Source of the DNA: HGM04593 sp045631205
GTDB lineage: Bacteria > Bacteroidota > Bacteroidia > Bacteroidales > Bacteroidaceae
DNA: 51,363 bases
Direction of reading: 5' to 3'
Assembly: GCA_045631205.1 (NCBI GenBank)
Contig: JAZQUI010000014.1
Location: forward strand, 1-51,363
The first letter of the stretch is position 1, and each line of letters starts with the position of its first letter. Positions 1 to 9,100 of the stretch are shown here, piece after piece. A model generated the notes under the pieces. It was not told the origin of the DNA. It was given only the letters and a program-made list of their open reading frames with translations, and made no database searches. The position numbers and the translations under genes were made by a program.

Positions 1-95
1 GCGTTTGGTTCTTTGCGCGACAAAGAACGTCAAAGATATATTTTCAATGAGAAAATAACCGACAAATAACACCGAGAAGTCAAAAGCAAGATTGT
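1..95. repeat. Right end of a dispersed structured intergenic repeat (second copy at 32808-32902)
   Basis: The first 90 bases resemble 32808-32902. Both begin GCGTTT, then carry a hairpin with loop (C/A)GCGA (here stem GTTCTTTG/CAAAGAAC, 8-15 with 21-28), then an A-rich stretch with AATAAC and ATAACACCGAGAA. The stem sequence differs between copies while pairing is kept. The rest of this copy would lie left of the window. No ORF is seen. Confidence 0.6.
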
Positions 96-175
96 TTGGT
101 ATCGTATATGGTGAGTGCCCACACATTTTTGCTACTGAGCCACGTTAATCCCTTTGTTATACACATAATCAGAAA

Positions 176-205
176 CAAAAAAAAGAGAGAAGTCAACTTC
201 TCTCT
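176..205 (-). terminator. Rho-independent terminator of the initiator tRNA
   Basis: Read on the minus strand, AGAGAGAAGT/ACTTCTCTCT forms a perfect 10-bp stem (184-193 with 196-205) around a 2-base spacer, followed by a run of T. It starts about 8 bases past the tRNA 3' end, so the tRNA is probably a single-gene transcript. Confidence 0.8.
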
Positions 206-213
206 TAACTAAG

Positions 214-285
214 TAGCGGGGGAAGGGATCGAACCTCCGGCCTTTGGGTTATGAGCCCAACGAGCTACCACTGCTCCACCCCGCG
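214..285 (-). tRNA. Initiator tRNA-fMet (anticodon CAT)
   Basis: The minus strand folds into a 72-nt cloverleaf. The anticodon loop is CTCATAA, the anticodon stem TTGGG/CCCAA has the three consecutive G-C pairs typical of initiator tRNA, and the T arm contains GGTTCGATCC. Position 1 is C and faces T at position 72, so the first acceptor pair is unpaired. Such a mismatch is the bacterial initiator hallmark (C-A in E. coli). CCA is not encoded. A terminator follows directly. Confidence 0.93.
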
Positions 286-398
286 ATGCGGTTTTCAAAA
301 CTGATGCAAAGATAAGACCTTTTTCCCAAATAACCAAATTCTAGAGCAACAAATTTCACTCAATACGCCTTTTTTGTACTTTTTTAATACTTTTGATA

Positions 399-429
399 TT
401 GCACATACGTGCAAAACATAGTACTTTTG
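399..429 (+). promoter_or_regulatory. Promoter with overlapping palindromic operator of the TetR gene
   Basis: TACTTTTG at 422-429 fits the Bacteroidota -7 consensus TAnnTTTG and lies 28 bases before the TetR ATG. Just upstream is the inverted repeat TTGCAC-N4-GTGCAA (399-414), which covers where the -33 element should be. Its size and place suit autorepression by the TetR product. That link is inferred from family behaviour. Confidence 0.5.
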
Positions 430-457
430 CAAAGGTAAATTTCGCGAAACCCACATT

Positions 458-1054
458 ATGGCAACAATCGATACAAGAGAGCAGATTATAAAAGTGGCAC
501 GCAAGCTCTTTGCCAAGCAAGGCATCGACAACATAACGATGAACGATATTGCAAAAGCAGCAGACCGTAGCCGCCGTACCGTCTATACATATTTCCAAAG
601 CAAGGAAGAGCTCTTGGAAGCCTCTATTGAAATGGAGGTAAAGAAAATCTCAGCAGCCATAACAAAGGTTGCCGCATCGGATTTGTCAGCCGACAAGAAA
701 ATCGTTAAGCTCATCTTCGTGCGCCTGCACGCAACCCGCAGCATTGTACGACGCAACAGCGGCCTGCATTCCGAATATTTCAACAATGTATGGATTGTGG
801 AACACATACGTCGCACATTCGACTCAAAAGAAATTGCCCTCTTCCGCGCCATAATAGCCGAAGGTAAGCAACAAGGACTCTTCACCGTTGAAAGCCCCGA
901 CCTTGCAGCCCGCTTCCTGCACTTCTGCCTCAAAGGCATAGAGATACCTTTTATAAACGGCATTGTGAGCAAGAACAACGACGACAAATTCGTACAGCAC
1001 TTTACCGAGAAAATTATACTTAACGCTTTAGGGCAGAAAAACATAACCGACTAA
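458..1054 (+). CDS. TetR/AcrR-family transcriptional regulator
   Basis: A 198-residue one-component repressor. The N-terminal TetR_N helix-turn-helix spans about residues 5-60. It has the usual pattern of I-x-x-x-A-x-x-x-F and ITMNDIAKAADRSRRTVYTY, the recognition helix being followed by F-x-S-K-E-E-L. The C-terminal ligand domain is all-helical and not assignable to a ligand. Length is normal for the family. The ATG is preceded by no Shine-Dalgarno, as usual in this phylum. The gene lies 7 bases before a pseudouridine synthase, so the two are probably co-transcribed. The palindrome at 399-414 is a likely own operator. What it regulates is not visible from the sequence. Confidence 0.88.
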   Translation: MATIDTREQIIKVARKLFAKQGIDNITMNDIAKAADRSRRTVYTYFQSKEELLEASIEMEVKKISAAITKVAASDLSADKKIVKLIFVRLHATRSIVRRNSGLHSEYFNNVWIVEHIRRTFDSKEIALFRAIIAEGKQQGLFTVESPDLAARFLHFCLKGIEIPFINGIVSKNNDDKFVQHFTEKIILNALGQKNITD

Positions 1055-1061
1055 CGGCACT

Positions 1062-1730
1062 ATGAACGTTCTATACGAAGACAACCACATAATAGCCATT
1101 AACAAGGCTGCGGGAGAGATTGTGCAAGGCGACAAGACCGGCGACAAATCCCTGTGCGACAAAATGAAAGCCTTTCTCAAAGAGAAATACGCAAAACCCG
1201 GCAATGTTTTTGTGGGACTGCCCCACCGCCTCGACCGCCCCGTGAGTGGCGTTGTGGTGCTTGCCAAGACAAGCAAAGCCCTTGAAAGACTCAACGAAAT
1301 GTTCCACACAGGAGCAGTAAAAAAAATCTATTGGGCAATAACAAAAGAGCGCCCCGCACAGCCCGAAGCAGAACTTGAATGCTGGATATACCGCAACGAA
1401 AAGATGAACAAAAGTTTTGCCTACAAAAAAGAGGTAACAGGTGCAAAGAAAGCCTTGCTGCACTACCGCCACATAGCCTCGTCGCAAAACTACAACCTCG
1501 TAGAGGTGGAACTTAAAACCGGCCGCCACCACCAGATACGCTGCCAGCTTGCATCAATTGGCTGCCCCATAAAAGGCGACCTTAAATATGGTGCCAAGCG
1601 TTCCAACCCCGACGGCAGCATCTCACTGCACGCCCGCTACGTGGAATTCACACACCCAGTATCGAAAGAGCTAATACAAATTACCGCCCCACTGCCCGCC
1701 GACAAATTGTGGCACTCGTTTGGGAAATGA
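1062..1730 (+). CDS. RluA-family RNA pseudouridine synthase (short form)
   Basis: A 222-residue enzyme converting uridine to pseudouridine in rRNA or tRNA. The RluA signature HRLDRPVSG (residues 55-63) carries the catalytic Asp. Downstream are the family blocks for uracil binding (K-x-Y-x-A) and G-R-x-H-Q-I-R (about 151-157). There is no N-terminal S4 domain, so it belongs with the short, catalytic-domain-only members such as RluA/TruC types. The exact target base cannot be told. It follows the TetR gene by 7 bases and ends at a strong terminator. Confidence 0.88.
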   Translation: MNVLYEDNHIIAINKAAGEIVQGDKTGDKSLCDKMKAFLKEKYAKPGNVFVGLPHRLDRPVSGVVVLAKTSKALERLNEMFHTGAVKKIYWAITKERPAQPEAELECWIYRNEKMNKSFAYKKEVTGAKKALLHYRHIASSQNYNLVEVELKTGRHHQIRCQLASIGCPIKGDLKYGAKRSNPDGSISLHARYVEFTHPVSKELIQITAPLPADKLWHSFGK

Positions 1731-1735
1731 TATAC

Positions 1736-1787
1736 AACAGACAGCAATCCTTTAAACCCAATGGTTTGCTGTCTGTTTTCTTTTTTT
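1736..1787 (+). terminator. Rho-independent terminator after the pseudouridine synthase
   Basis: A 12-bp perfect stem, AACAGACAGCAA (1736-1747) with TTGCTGTCTGTT (1766-1777), is followed by a T-rich tract to 1787. Confidence 0.85.
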
Positions 1788-1920
1788 ATACAAACAATCT
1801 TTATAACTGTATCACACAACACTTATTTAACACTATTTAACCAAATGGGGGGGTGATTACAATCTTTGTGATTAAATTTGTGAATTATTGCGTAATATTT
1901 ATTGAAATTAATCACATAGT

Positions 1921-3756
1921 ATGAAAAGAAATTACCCCAAAACCCTTCTTGCAACCCTCTTGTTGCTATGCAGTACAGTAGCAAGTGCCCAAGAGATCAG
2001 TTATCACTTTACAACCACGAACTGCACCGACAGTGGTCATAATCTTATATGGAAAAGTGACTTAATAGAATTTAACAGCCCAACGAACGGCTTACGCATT
2101 ACAATGTTTGAAAACAATAGCGGAGCCGGCACAAATGAATTTAACGGTTTTCCAATAATAGCTCTTGGCGAGCTTGAATTTTACGACGGCGACGGCAATA
2201 AAATAGACTACACCGCCAATGATGTAACCACCAACTCACTGGAAAGTTCCGAGGGCTCTCTTGCAGGGCTCTGCGACGGTGACTATTCAACATTCTACCA
2301 TTCAACCTGGTCGTATGGAAGCAGCCCAAGCGACTATGTTTATTTGGATATAGAATTCCCGAGAGAAATAGCAGCGGTAAGTATTAAAATGGTAAGTAGA
2401 AGTACCAAAGCCTTGGTACCCACTTACATTGGTATAACCAACTATGGTACAAGATGTATAACACCCAAATGTGGAAATAATGCTTTTTGGACTTTTGCCA
2501 ACAACACTCTCACCATTAGCGGTACCGGAAATATGAAAGACTACCAAGGTGGTAATTCTCCGTGGGACGAATACAGATATACCGAAATCAAAGAAGTTAT
2601 TGTGGAGGAAGGGATTGAGCATATTGGGAAATATGCATTTTACGGCTTTTACGTCGCAGAAAAAGTAACCCTGCCCACAACGCTCCGCACCATTGGAGAC
2701 CACGCGTTCGAACATTGTACAAGCTTTGAAAGCATAACTATTCCCAACAGCGTAACAACGATTGGAGAAGACGCGTTCGCTAGGTGCAGCAGCCTTGAAA
2801 GCATAAAAGTTGAGAGTGGCAACACAATATACGATAGCCGCGATAACTGTAACGCTATTATAGAAACTGCGACAAGCAAGCTTATTGCAGGCTGTAAAAA
2901 AACAGTAATACCTAACAGCATAACAACGATTGGAGAAAACGCGTTCAGCCAGTGCGATAGCCTTGAAAGCATAATTATTCCTAATAGCGTAACAACGATT
3001 GGATACGGCGCGTTCTGGTTGTGCAGCAGCCTTAAAAGCGTTACAATCCCCAACAGTGTAACAACGATTGAAAACATCGCGTTCGCCGGGTGCAGCAGCC
3101 TTGAAAGCGTTACAATCCCCAACAGCGTAACAAATATTGGAGGACAAGCGTTCGATGGTTGCACAAGCCTTGAAAGTATAACTATTCCCAATAGCGTAAA
3201 AACGATTGGAAATGCCGCATTCCAATATTGCAGCAACCTTGCAAGTATAAAAGTTGAAAGTGGCAACACAATATACGATAGCCGTGATAACTGTAACGCT
3301 ATTATAGAAACTGCGACAAGCAAGCTTATTGCAGGCTGTAAAAAAACAGTAATACCCAACAGCGTAACAACGATTGAATACGGCGCGTTCGCCGGGTGCA
3401 CAAGCCTTGAAAGCATAACAATTCCTAACAGCATAACAACGATTGAAAACTTCGCGTTCGCCGAGTGCACAAGCCTTGAAAATATAGTATCTCACATCCC
3501 CGCAGAAAATCTTTTCACAATAGATTCAGATGTTTTTATCTTTGTTGACAAAAACAATTGCACCCTTTATGTACCAGCCGGTGCAAAAGAGATATACGCC
3601 ACAACCAACGGATGGAAAGATTTCACCAACATTATGGAAATAGAAGCAGAAACTCCCGAAGAAGGCACCATTCGTGGCGATGTAAACAACGACGGTATAG
3701 TAGATGTTGCCGACATTACAGAAATTGTAGACATTATACTCAACGGCAACAAGTAA
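1921..3756 (+). CDS. BspA-like secreted LRR_5 protein with discoidin-like region and dockerin-like C-terminus
   Basis: A 611-residue secreted protein. Residues 1-24 are a Sec signal peptide ending in ASAQ. Residues about 100-165 (L-C-D-G-D-Y-S-T-F-Y-H-S then Y-V-Y-L-D-I) resemble an F5/8 type C (discoidin) fold. At about 190-215 is the W-x-x-x-x-x-x-L-T-I-S-G-x-G module that usually precedes these repeats. Residues 235-530 hold about ten 23-residue LRR_5 repeats (SVTIPNSVTTIG..AF..CSSLE). The last 25 residues, GDVNNDGIVDVADITEIV, match one dockerin type I half-repeat with its calcium-binding Asp/Asn pattern. BspA relatives bind host proteins or polysaccharide, but the ligand here is unknown. 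It stands alone between two terminators and has a relative at the right window edge. Confidence 0.85.
   Translation: MKRNYPKTLLATLLLLCSTVASAQEISYHFTTTNCTDSGHNLIWKSDLIEFNSPTNGLRITMFENNSGAGTNEFNGFPIIALGELEFYDGDGNKIDYTANDVTTNSLESSEGSLAGLCDGDYSTFYHSTWSYGSSPSDYVYLDIEFPREIAAVSIKMVSRSTKALVPTYIGITNYGTRCITPKCGNNAFWTFANNTLTISGTGNMKDYQGGNSPWDEYRYTEIKEVIVEEGIEHIGKYAFYGFYVAEKVTLPTTLRTIGDHAFEHCTSFESITIPNSVTTIGEDAFARCSSLESIKVESGNTIYDSRDNCNAIIETATSKLIAGCKKTVIPNSITTIGENAFSQCDSLESIIIPNSVTTIGYGAFWLCSSLKSVTIPNSVTTIENIAFAGCSSLESVTIPNSVTNIGGQAFDGCTSLESITIPNSVKTIGNAAFQYCSNLASIKVESGNTIYDSRDNCNAIIETATSKLIAGCKKTVIPNSVTTIEYGAFAGCTSLESITIPNSITTIENFAFAECTSLENIVSHIPAENLFTIDSDVFIFVDKNNCTLYVPAGAKEIYATTNGWKDFTNIMEIEAETPEEGTIRGDVNNDGIVDVADITEIVDIILNGNK
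2740..3490 (+). repeat. Tandem ~69-bp coding repeats (LRR_5 units)
   Basis: Units of about 69 bp repeat around AGCGTAACAACGATTGGA, GCGTTC and AGCCTTGAAAGC, one per 23-residue LRR. High identity between neighbouring units makes recombinational gain or loss likely. Not a CRISPR: there is no unrelated spacer and the reading frame is kept throughout. Confidence 0.85.
2803..3376 (+). repeat. Near-identical ~130-bp direct repeat inside the BspA-like gene (2803-2935 and 3247-3376)
   Basis: The two copies lie 444 bp apart, exactly 148 codons, and differ at only a few positions. They encode the non-LRR island VESGNTIYDSRDNCNAIIET and the following SKLIAGCKKTVIPNS. This indicates a recent in-frame duplication of a block of several LRRs. 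Confidence 0.85.
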
Positions 3757-3777
3757 CAACTTGAATAACTTTAACAC

Positions 3778-3812
3778 AAAAAGACATCTGCTCTTCAAGC
3801 AGATGTCTTTTT
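3778..3812. terminator. Bidirectional terminator between convergent BspA-like and M16 genes
   Basis: Stem AAAAAGACATCTGCT (3778-3792) pairs with AGCAGATGTCTTTTT (3798-3812) around a 5-base loop. T runs follow on both strands, so it can end the gene on the left and the minus-strand peptidase gene on the right. Confidence 0.85.
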
Positions 3813-3831
3813 GTTTGTATAATGAATGGTA

Positions 3832-5067
3832 TTACCCCTTCTTCGCATAATGCAACACAGAAGCATTGCCACGACGGAAAAGTTCGCGTGCAGCACTGCG
3901 CACATCTTCGGCAGTTACGGCACGGTAATTACAAACCTCTTTATAGTGCATAGATGCATCGCCGCGCAACTCGGCAAGAGCAAGGTTGTTCGAGAGATTC
4001 TCGCCACCAAGGTTGCGAAAATAGAATTCTGATTCGAAACGGTTTTTCACCTTTTCAAGTTCTTCGGCGGGTACAAGGTGCTCTTTAAGTTCATCAAGCT
4101 CCTGCCACACTGCCGCCTCTGCAACCTCGAAAGCGACACCGGGAGCCACACGAGCGTGTATCTGGAAAAGACCGGGGTGTTCACTGCCCGAAATAAAGGC
4201 ATCTATTTTGGTAAATAGCCTCTTTTCCTTAACAAGACGCTGGAGAAGGCGTCCCGAATATCCATTGGAAAGAACATCGGATATTACATCGCATGGGAAG
4301 TAATCGGCATCGAGACGGCCACCCATATGAAAAACCATATAAAGGGCATTTTCGGGCACGGAACGTACCACATGCTTGCGACGCATACGTTCCTGACGCG
4401 GCTCAACAGGCAAAACAGGGTGTGTAAATCCCTTTGCAGGGATGGGACCGAACCACTTTTCGCTCCACTCAACAACCTGCTCAAATGAGATATCGCCCAC
4501 AACGGCCAGCACCGCGTTGTCGGGAGCATAATAGTTGTTATAGAATTTTCTTATTACTGCGGCAGGAACATCGGCTATATGCGACAGTTTGCGACCGATG
4601 GTACTCCAACGATAAGGGTGTTTCTTGAATGCCATAGCACGCAACAGGAAACTGACATCGCCATAAGGGCGGTTCAAGTTTCCTTGCTTGAACTCTTCCA
4701 TCACCACCTTGCGCTGCACATTTATCTTTTTGGCATTGAGCGATATATTGCGCATACGGTCGCTCTCCATCCAAAAGGCCAGTTCGGCATTCTGCTTGGG
4801 GAGCGATATATAATAGTTGGTGACATCGTTATTGGTGTAGGCATTATTTTCGCCACCGGCACGTTCGAGTGGCTCGTCGAAAGAGGGAACGGCAACTGTA
4901 CCCTCGAACATCAAGTGCTCGAGAAGATGCGCAATACCCGTATATTCATAACTCTCGTTTTTCGCCCCCACATTATAGAGTAGGTTCACATAGACCATCT
5001 GTGAAGAGGCATTGCGACGATGCACTATGCGCAAGCCGTTGGCAAGCGTGGTTCTATTTATCTCCAT
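3832..5067 (-). CDS. M16-family zinc metallopeptidase (processing-peptidase-like)
   Basis: A 411-residue member of the pitrilysin/mitochondrial-processing-peptidase family. The inverted zinc motif HLLEH is at residues 47-51, and the third zinc ligand Glu is expected about 74 residues on, in VVMEEF (about 121-126). G-G-x-N-A-Y-T follows at the usual place. It is a single-unit (about 45 kDa) member that would work as a dimer. No signal peptide is visible, so it may be cytoplasmic. Its ATG overlaps the end of the upstream cyclophilin gene by 14 bases, which suggests translational coupling. Substrate unknown. Confidence 0.9.
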   Translation of the reverse strand: MEINRTTLANGLRIVHRRNASSQMVYVNLLYNVGAKNESYEYTGIAHLLEHLMFEGTVAVPSFDEPLERAGGENNAYTNNDVTNYYISLPKQNAELAFWMESDRMRNISLNAKKINVQRKVVMEEFKQGNLNRPYGDVSFLLRAMAFKKHPYRWSTIGRKLSHIADVPAAVIRKFYNNYYAPDNAVLAVVGDISFEQVVEWSEKWFGPIPAKGFTHPVLPVEPRQERMRRKHVVRSVPENALYMVFHMGGRLDADYFPCDVISDVLSNGYSGRLLQRLVKEKRLFTKIDAFISGSEHPGLFQIHARVAPGVAFEVAEAAVWQELDELKEHLVPAEELEKVKNRFESEFYFRNLGGENLSNNLALAELRGDASMHYKEVCNYRAVTAEDVRSAARELFRRGNASVLHYAKKG

Positions 5068-5935
5068 CGTCGAGCAAAGTTACTTTCTTTATTACAACAT
5101 CCTTCAACGGGCGTTCATGTACATCGAAATCGACGCGCGAAATAGCCTCAACAATCTCTATTCCCTCTACAACCTCGCCAAACACAGTGTAGTAACCATC
5201 GAGGTGGAACGCGCCACCATCCTCTTTATAGCCGCGACGTTGCTCCTTGGTGTATTTCCAGGTTTTTCCTGCCATAGCCGAGTCGGTTTTCTCGCTGAAC
5301 ATGTGTATCATATCATTGAGTTCGCGTTTCTTCTTCGCATTTGTCTTGCTCTCGGCATAAAGTTTGTTTATCTTCTCTGAGTAAGGTTTCTGCAAACTCT
5401 CATACATAAGACGGCGCAAAGTTTTGTTATACTTCGCCTCGTGTGCATCGAGGTTCTTGTCATACACCTTTTTACCGGTGATTATATAGAACTGGCAACC
5501 CGAAGAGGATATTCCCGGTTTAAGGCTTGCTGCCGAAAGAGCACCGCGCTTATGCCAATATTTTGTAACATCGACCTCCATTGGAATATTGTAGCTAACC
5601 TCGGTTGTACCAAGCTTTGCACCCTTTGCCGCACCACGCGATTTTGGGTCACCCGCCTGAATCATAAAATCCTGCGACACGCGGAAGAAGAGCTGACCAT
5701 CGTAAAAACCGTTTTTCACGAGATTTACAAAATTCTTGCGGTGTAACGGAGCATCTTTATACAATTTCAACTTTACATCGCCCATTGTTGTCTGCATAAG
5801 CACATATTGGTCGCAGTCGGGGCTGTTGTCGTTCAACTGCTGTATTCCGAACTCTGTCTTTGGCGCACTGCCCTGCTTTTCTCCACAAGCAACAAAAAGC
5901 GCAAGAACCGCGCATATCAATAGTAATCTATTCAT
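5054..5935 (-). CDS. Lipoprotein peptidyl-prolyl isomerase, cyclophilin type, with helical insertion
   Basis: A 293-residue periplasmic folding enzyme. The start at 5935 gives a clean lipoprotein signal: a hydrophobic stretch then FVAC with Cys at residue 17, followed by G-E-K. The frame is open further upstream to 6247, but that part reads as non-coding and contains the promoter. The cyclophilin fold starts near residue 45 (M-x-T-x-M-G-D-V-K-L-K-L-Y, then F-x-R-V-x-x-D-F-M-I-Q-A-G-D). After C-Q-F-Y-I-I the domain is interrupted by about 80 charged, Lys-rich helical residues. It resumes at G-Y-Y-T-V-F-G-E-V. First gene of a two-gene operon with the M16 peptidase. Confidence 0.88.
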   Translation of the reverse strand: MNRLLLICAVLALFVACGEKQGSAPKTEFGIQQLNDNSPDCDQYVLMQTTMGDVKLKLYKDAPLHRKNFVNLVKNGFYDGQLFFRVSQDFMIQAGDPKSRGAAKGAKLGTTEVSYNIPMEVDVTKYWHKRGALSAASLKPGISSSGCQFYIITGKKVYDKNLDAHEAKYNKTLRRLMYESLQKPYSEKINKLYAESKTNAKKKRELNDMIHMFSEKTDSAMAGKTWKYTKEQRRGYKEDGGAFHLDGYYTVFGEVVEGIEIVEAISRVDFDVHERPLKDVVIKKVTLLDDGDK

Positions 5936-5996
5936 AATAAGAATTTTATAATTTTCACAACACATATATAATTCACTGCACAAACGTGCCTGCTTA

Positions 5997-6026
5997 CAAA
6001 AATAACTATTTTTTGAATAATACAAA
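5997..6026 (-). promoter_or_regulatory. Promoter of the cyclophilin-M16 operon
   Basis: On the minus strand TTTG (6026-6023) and TATTTTTG (6004-5997) are separated by 18 bases, close to the Bacteroidota -33/-7 arrangement. The predicted leader of about 55 bases contains GCAC-AAAC-GTGC (5979-5990). Confidence 0.6.
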
Positions 6027-6158
6027 ACCTTCGCAACACCTAAAAGCAGAGAATAAAAAAGTATCACCGGCCAAGCATTGAAAAAATAGATAAAAAAGAG
6101 AAAAAAGGGGCGGTAAAAAGGATAAAAACCGCATTTTTTTGGTTTACTTTGCGTGATT

Positions 6159-9100
6159 ATGGAAGCAAGCAGTAAAATAAGGAAATTCATAAAGGTCGCC
6201 GGTGCAGTGGTATCGGTACCCGTTGCCTTATTACTGATGCTCTGCATTTTACTCTATCTACCACCGGTACAGGAAGTTATCACACGCAAAATATCAGAAG
6301 CGGTAGCCCTGAACAGCGATTTTAAGTTAAAACTGGGAAGTGTGCAACTTTCGTTTCCTCTTAAATTAGTAATAAAAGATTTTGAATTGTCGGCCGAAGA
6401 GGGAACCATTGCAAGCGGCAAAGAGATTGCAGTAAGCGTGCGTCTGCTCCCACTCCTGCGTGGAGAAGCCGAAGTAAATTACCTTTCACTCGAAGAAAGC
6501 AAGGTAGATACCCGCAACCTCATACCCGGCACACGAATAAAAGGAGAAATAGGAAATTTCAGAACTGTAGCACGCAGTGTAAACCTTGTGGCAAGCGAAG
6601 CCAACATAAAGCAGATTTACCTGAACAATGCCAATATAAGCATCGACATTGAGAAGAGCGACACCACAAAGGAGAGTTCCTCATCTACCGCCGCCTGGCT
6701 CGTGGAATTGCAAAAGGGAGATATTGAAAACCTGCACCTCGCTGTTAACATTCCCGGCGATACAATGCAAATAACTGCCGATATCGGCGAACTTACCATA
6801 AAAAAAGTATTGGGCGACATTGCTGCAAACCGATACAACATTACCACACTGCAAGTGGAAAAGAGCGCAACCACATATGACCAAGGCGGGCAAACACGCG
6901 AAGAAGCACCTTTGAGCCACATTGCAATAAAGGATTTCACCCTCTTTGGCAATGAAATAAGTTACAACCCCGGCTCATACGCAGCCAACATAGAGAGACT
7001 CTCTTTTGCGCAGGAAGGCGGAGCCACCATCACAGAGGGCAGAATCACCGCCAAGGGCGACACTGCACACATCGATATTTCGGGTTTGGAAATAAAGAGT
7101 TTGAACGGAACATACATTAGCGGAGATATAAAAATACCATTCAACACCACAAGCAAAGAAAAAACTGCCGTCGCACTTGCCGCACACATAAACAAACGCG
7201 ATGTGACAGGCTTTCTCACCACCGCGCAAAAGAGCGATTTCGCTCATTTGCCCGACTCTCTTTTAAATGCAAAAATGGAACTGAACGGCACACTCGAGAA
7301 TCTTGGCATAAACTCTGTAACAATATCACTGCCCACAATAGCTGCGATAAACATCAAAGGCAAGGCAAAAGAGATTGCCAACAACAAAAAAAGAAACGCG
7401 GAAATAGCCATTGATGGAATAATTGAGAACACCGGAGTACTGACAGGAGATGCCGCAACACCCACAAGCCCGCTTGCGATTAAAGGAGATGTAAAAATAC
7501 AACAGGCACTATACTATACAGCAATTGACATAGCAGGAAAAGGCGATGCACACATAACAGCATTCTACGACTTGGAGAACAACGCATACGACATCAAGGC
7601 CGACGCACGCACGCTCGACCTGCAAGCATCGCTACCTTCATTGCCTGTGACAAATCTCACACTTCGCACAGCCATTTCGGGACAGGGCACAGATATCTTC
7701 GACAAGCGCACCTACTACCAACTGGTGGGCAACATTGATACGGTGCGTTACAACGGCACCACATTCAACGACATCACCATAAGCGCGTACCAGGCAAACG
7801 CACTGTCGTTATTGTCGTTGATATCGCGCAGCAATGCTGCGGATTTATCAATTCTGGCAAACTCGCATATAGACTCCCTGCAACTATCCACATTAACCGA
7901 TATTGACATAAAAAACATAGACCTTGCCGCTATTGGAGCTAGCGAAACACCGCTAAGTGCTGCCATAAAACTGAATATCGAGGCGCAGAGCAACCTTAAA
8001 GAAACACACAGCCTTAAAGCAGAGGGCAAGAACATTGCAATAAACACCAATAATAAGAGATACTCACCGGCACCGCTTAAAATAGACTTCGCAACCTCGC
8101 CACAGCGCACGCACCTTAATGCCCAAAATGGAGATTTCCTTTTGAAAAGCCACATCGCCGGAGGTTACACACTCCTTGCACGACAACTAGACAAGGTTAA
8201 GAACATGATCGATGAGGCATGCAACCGCGAGGGAATCACATACTATGCCACCGACATAGAGCGCGAGCTGCCTGCCACCGACATATCGGTTGTGTGCGGC
8301 AACAACAACATGCTGTCGAACTTCCTTGCCATAAATGGTATTGAGCTTGAAAACGCTACGCTGTCGTGCAAACTCGACACCATAAAAGGGCTATATTTAA
8401 ATGCAACGGCTGATAATATTTACACACCCGATGCCACTGCCGACTCCATACGCATAAGAATATCACAAAACGGCGAAAACATAAAATACTTTGCAGGCGC
8501 ACGCAAAACGGCAAACGACGAAAAGGATAAAAAGAAACAATTCAACGCCGCGCTCTTCGGCAACATCTGCAAAGACACACTAAACACCAACATCACTTTC
8601 ACCGGTAACAGCGAGGAGAGCAGAACTGTCATAAGCGGAACCACACTTATGAAGCCTAAACAACTCGACATACACCTGCAACCAAAAGCACTCTTCTTCG
8701 GCACACCCATAACCATAAATACCGACAATTACATTAGCATCACCAAGAACAATACCATAAGTGCCAATCTCATGGCTACCGACAAAGAGAATGCCGGGCT
8801 GCACCTGTACACCATTGAAGACAGCATTGCAAAACACGACATAACACTTGAATTCAGCAATATAAACCTGTACAAACTCACAAGCACACTGCCCTTTATT
8901 CCCGAAATTGCCGGTATGCTAAATGGCGATGTACACTACCGCAACGATGCGCAAGGAGAGATATTCAGTTGCGACATCATTGGCGACAGCATCTCCTACG
9001 AAGGCACATACCTGGGCAATGAAATTTTGGAGACTGTCTATCTGCCCAAGAAAAACGGCTTGCACTATTTGGGCCTCACCCTGCACCACAACGAGAACGA

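Noticed and set aside
2740..3490. CRISPR-like array
   Set aside because: Regular repeats, but they are in-frame coding LRR units without unrelated spacers, and no cas genes are near.
2302..3495. 397-codon minus-strand ORF and a second one at 2649-3470
   Set aside because: Both are antisense to the LRR repeats. The repetitive 23-codon unit keeps stops out of the opposite frames, and the products are Cys/Tyr or Leu/Val repeats with no domain.
5936..6247. N-terminal extension of the cyclophilin frame
   Set aside because: The extension overlaps the promoter and the tamB start. The ATG at 5935 begins a perfect lipoprotein signal peptide.
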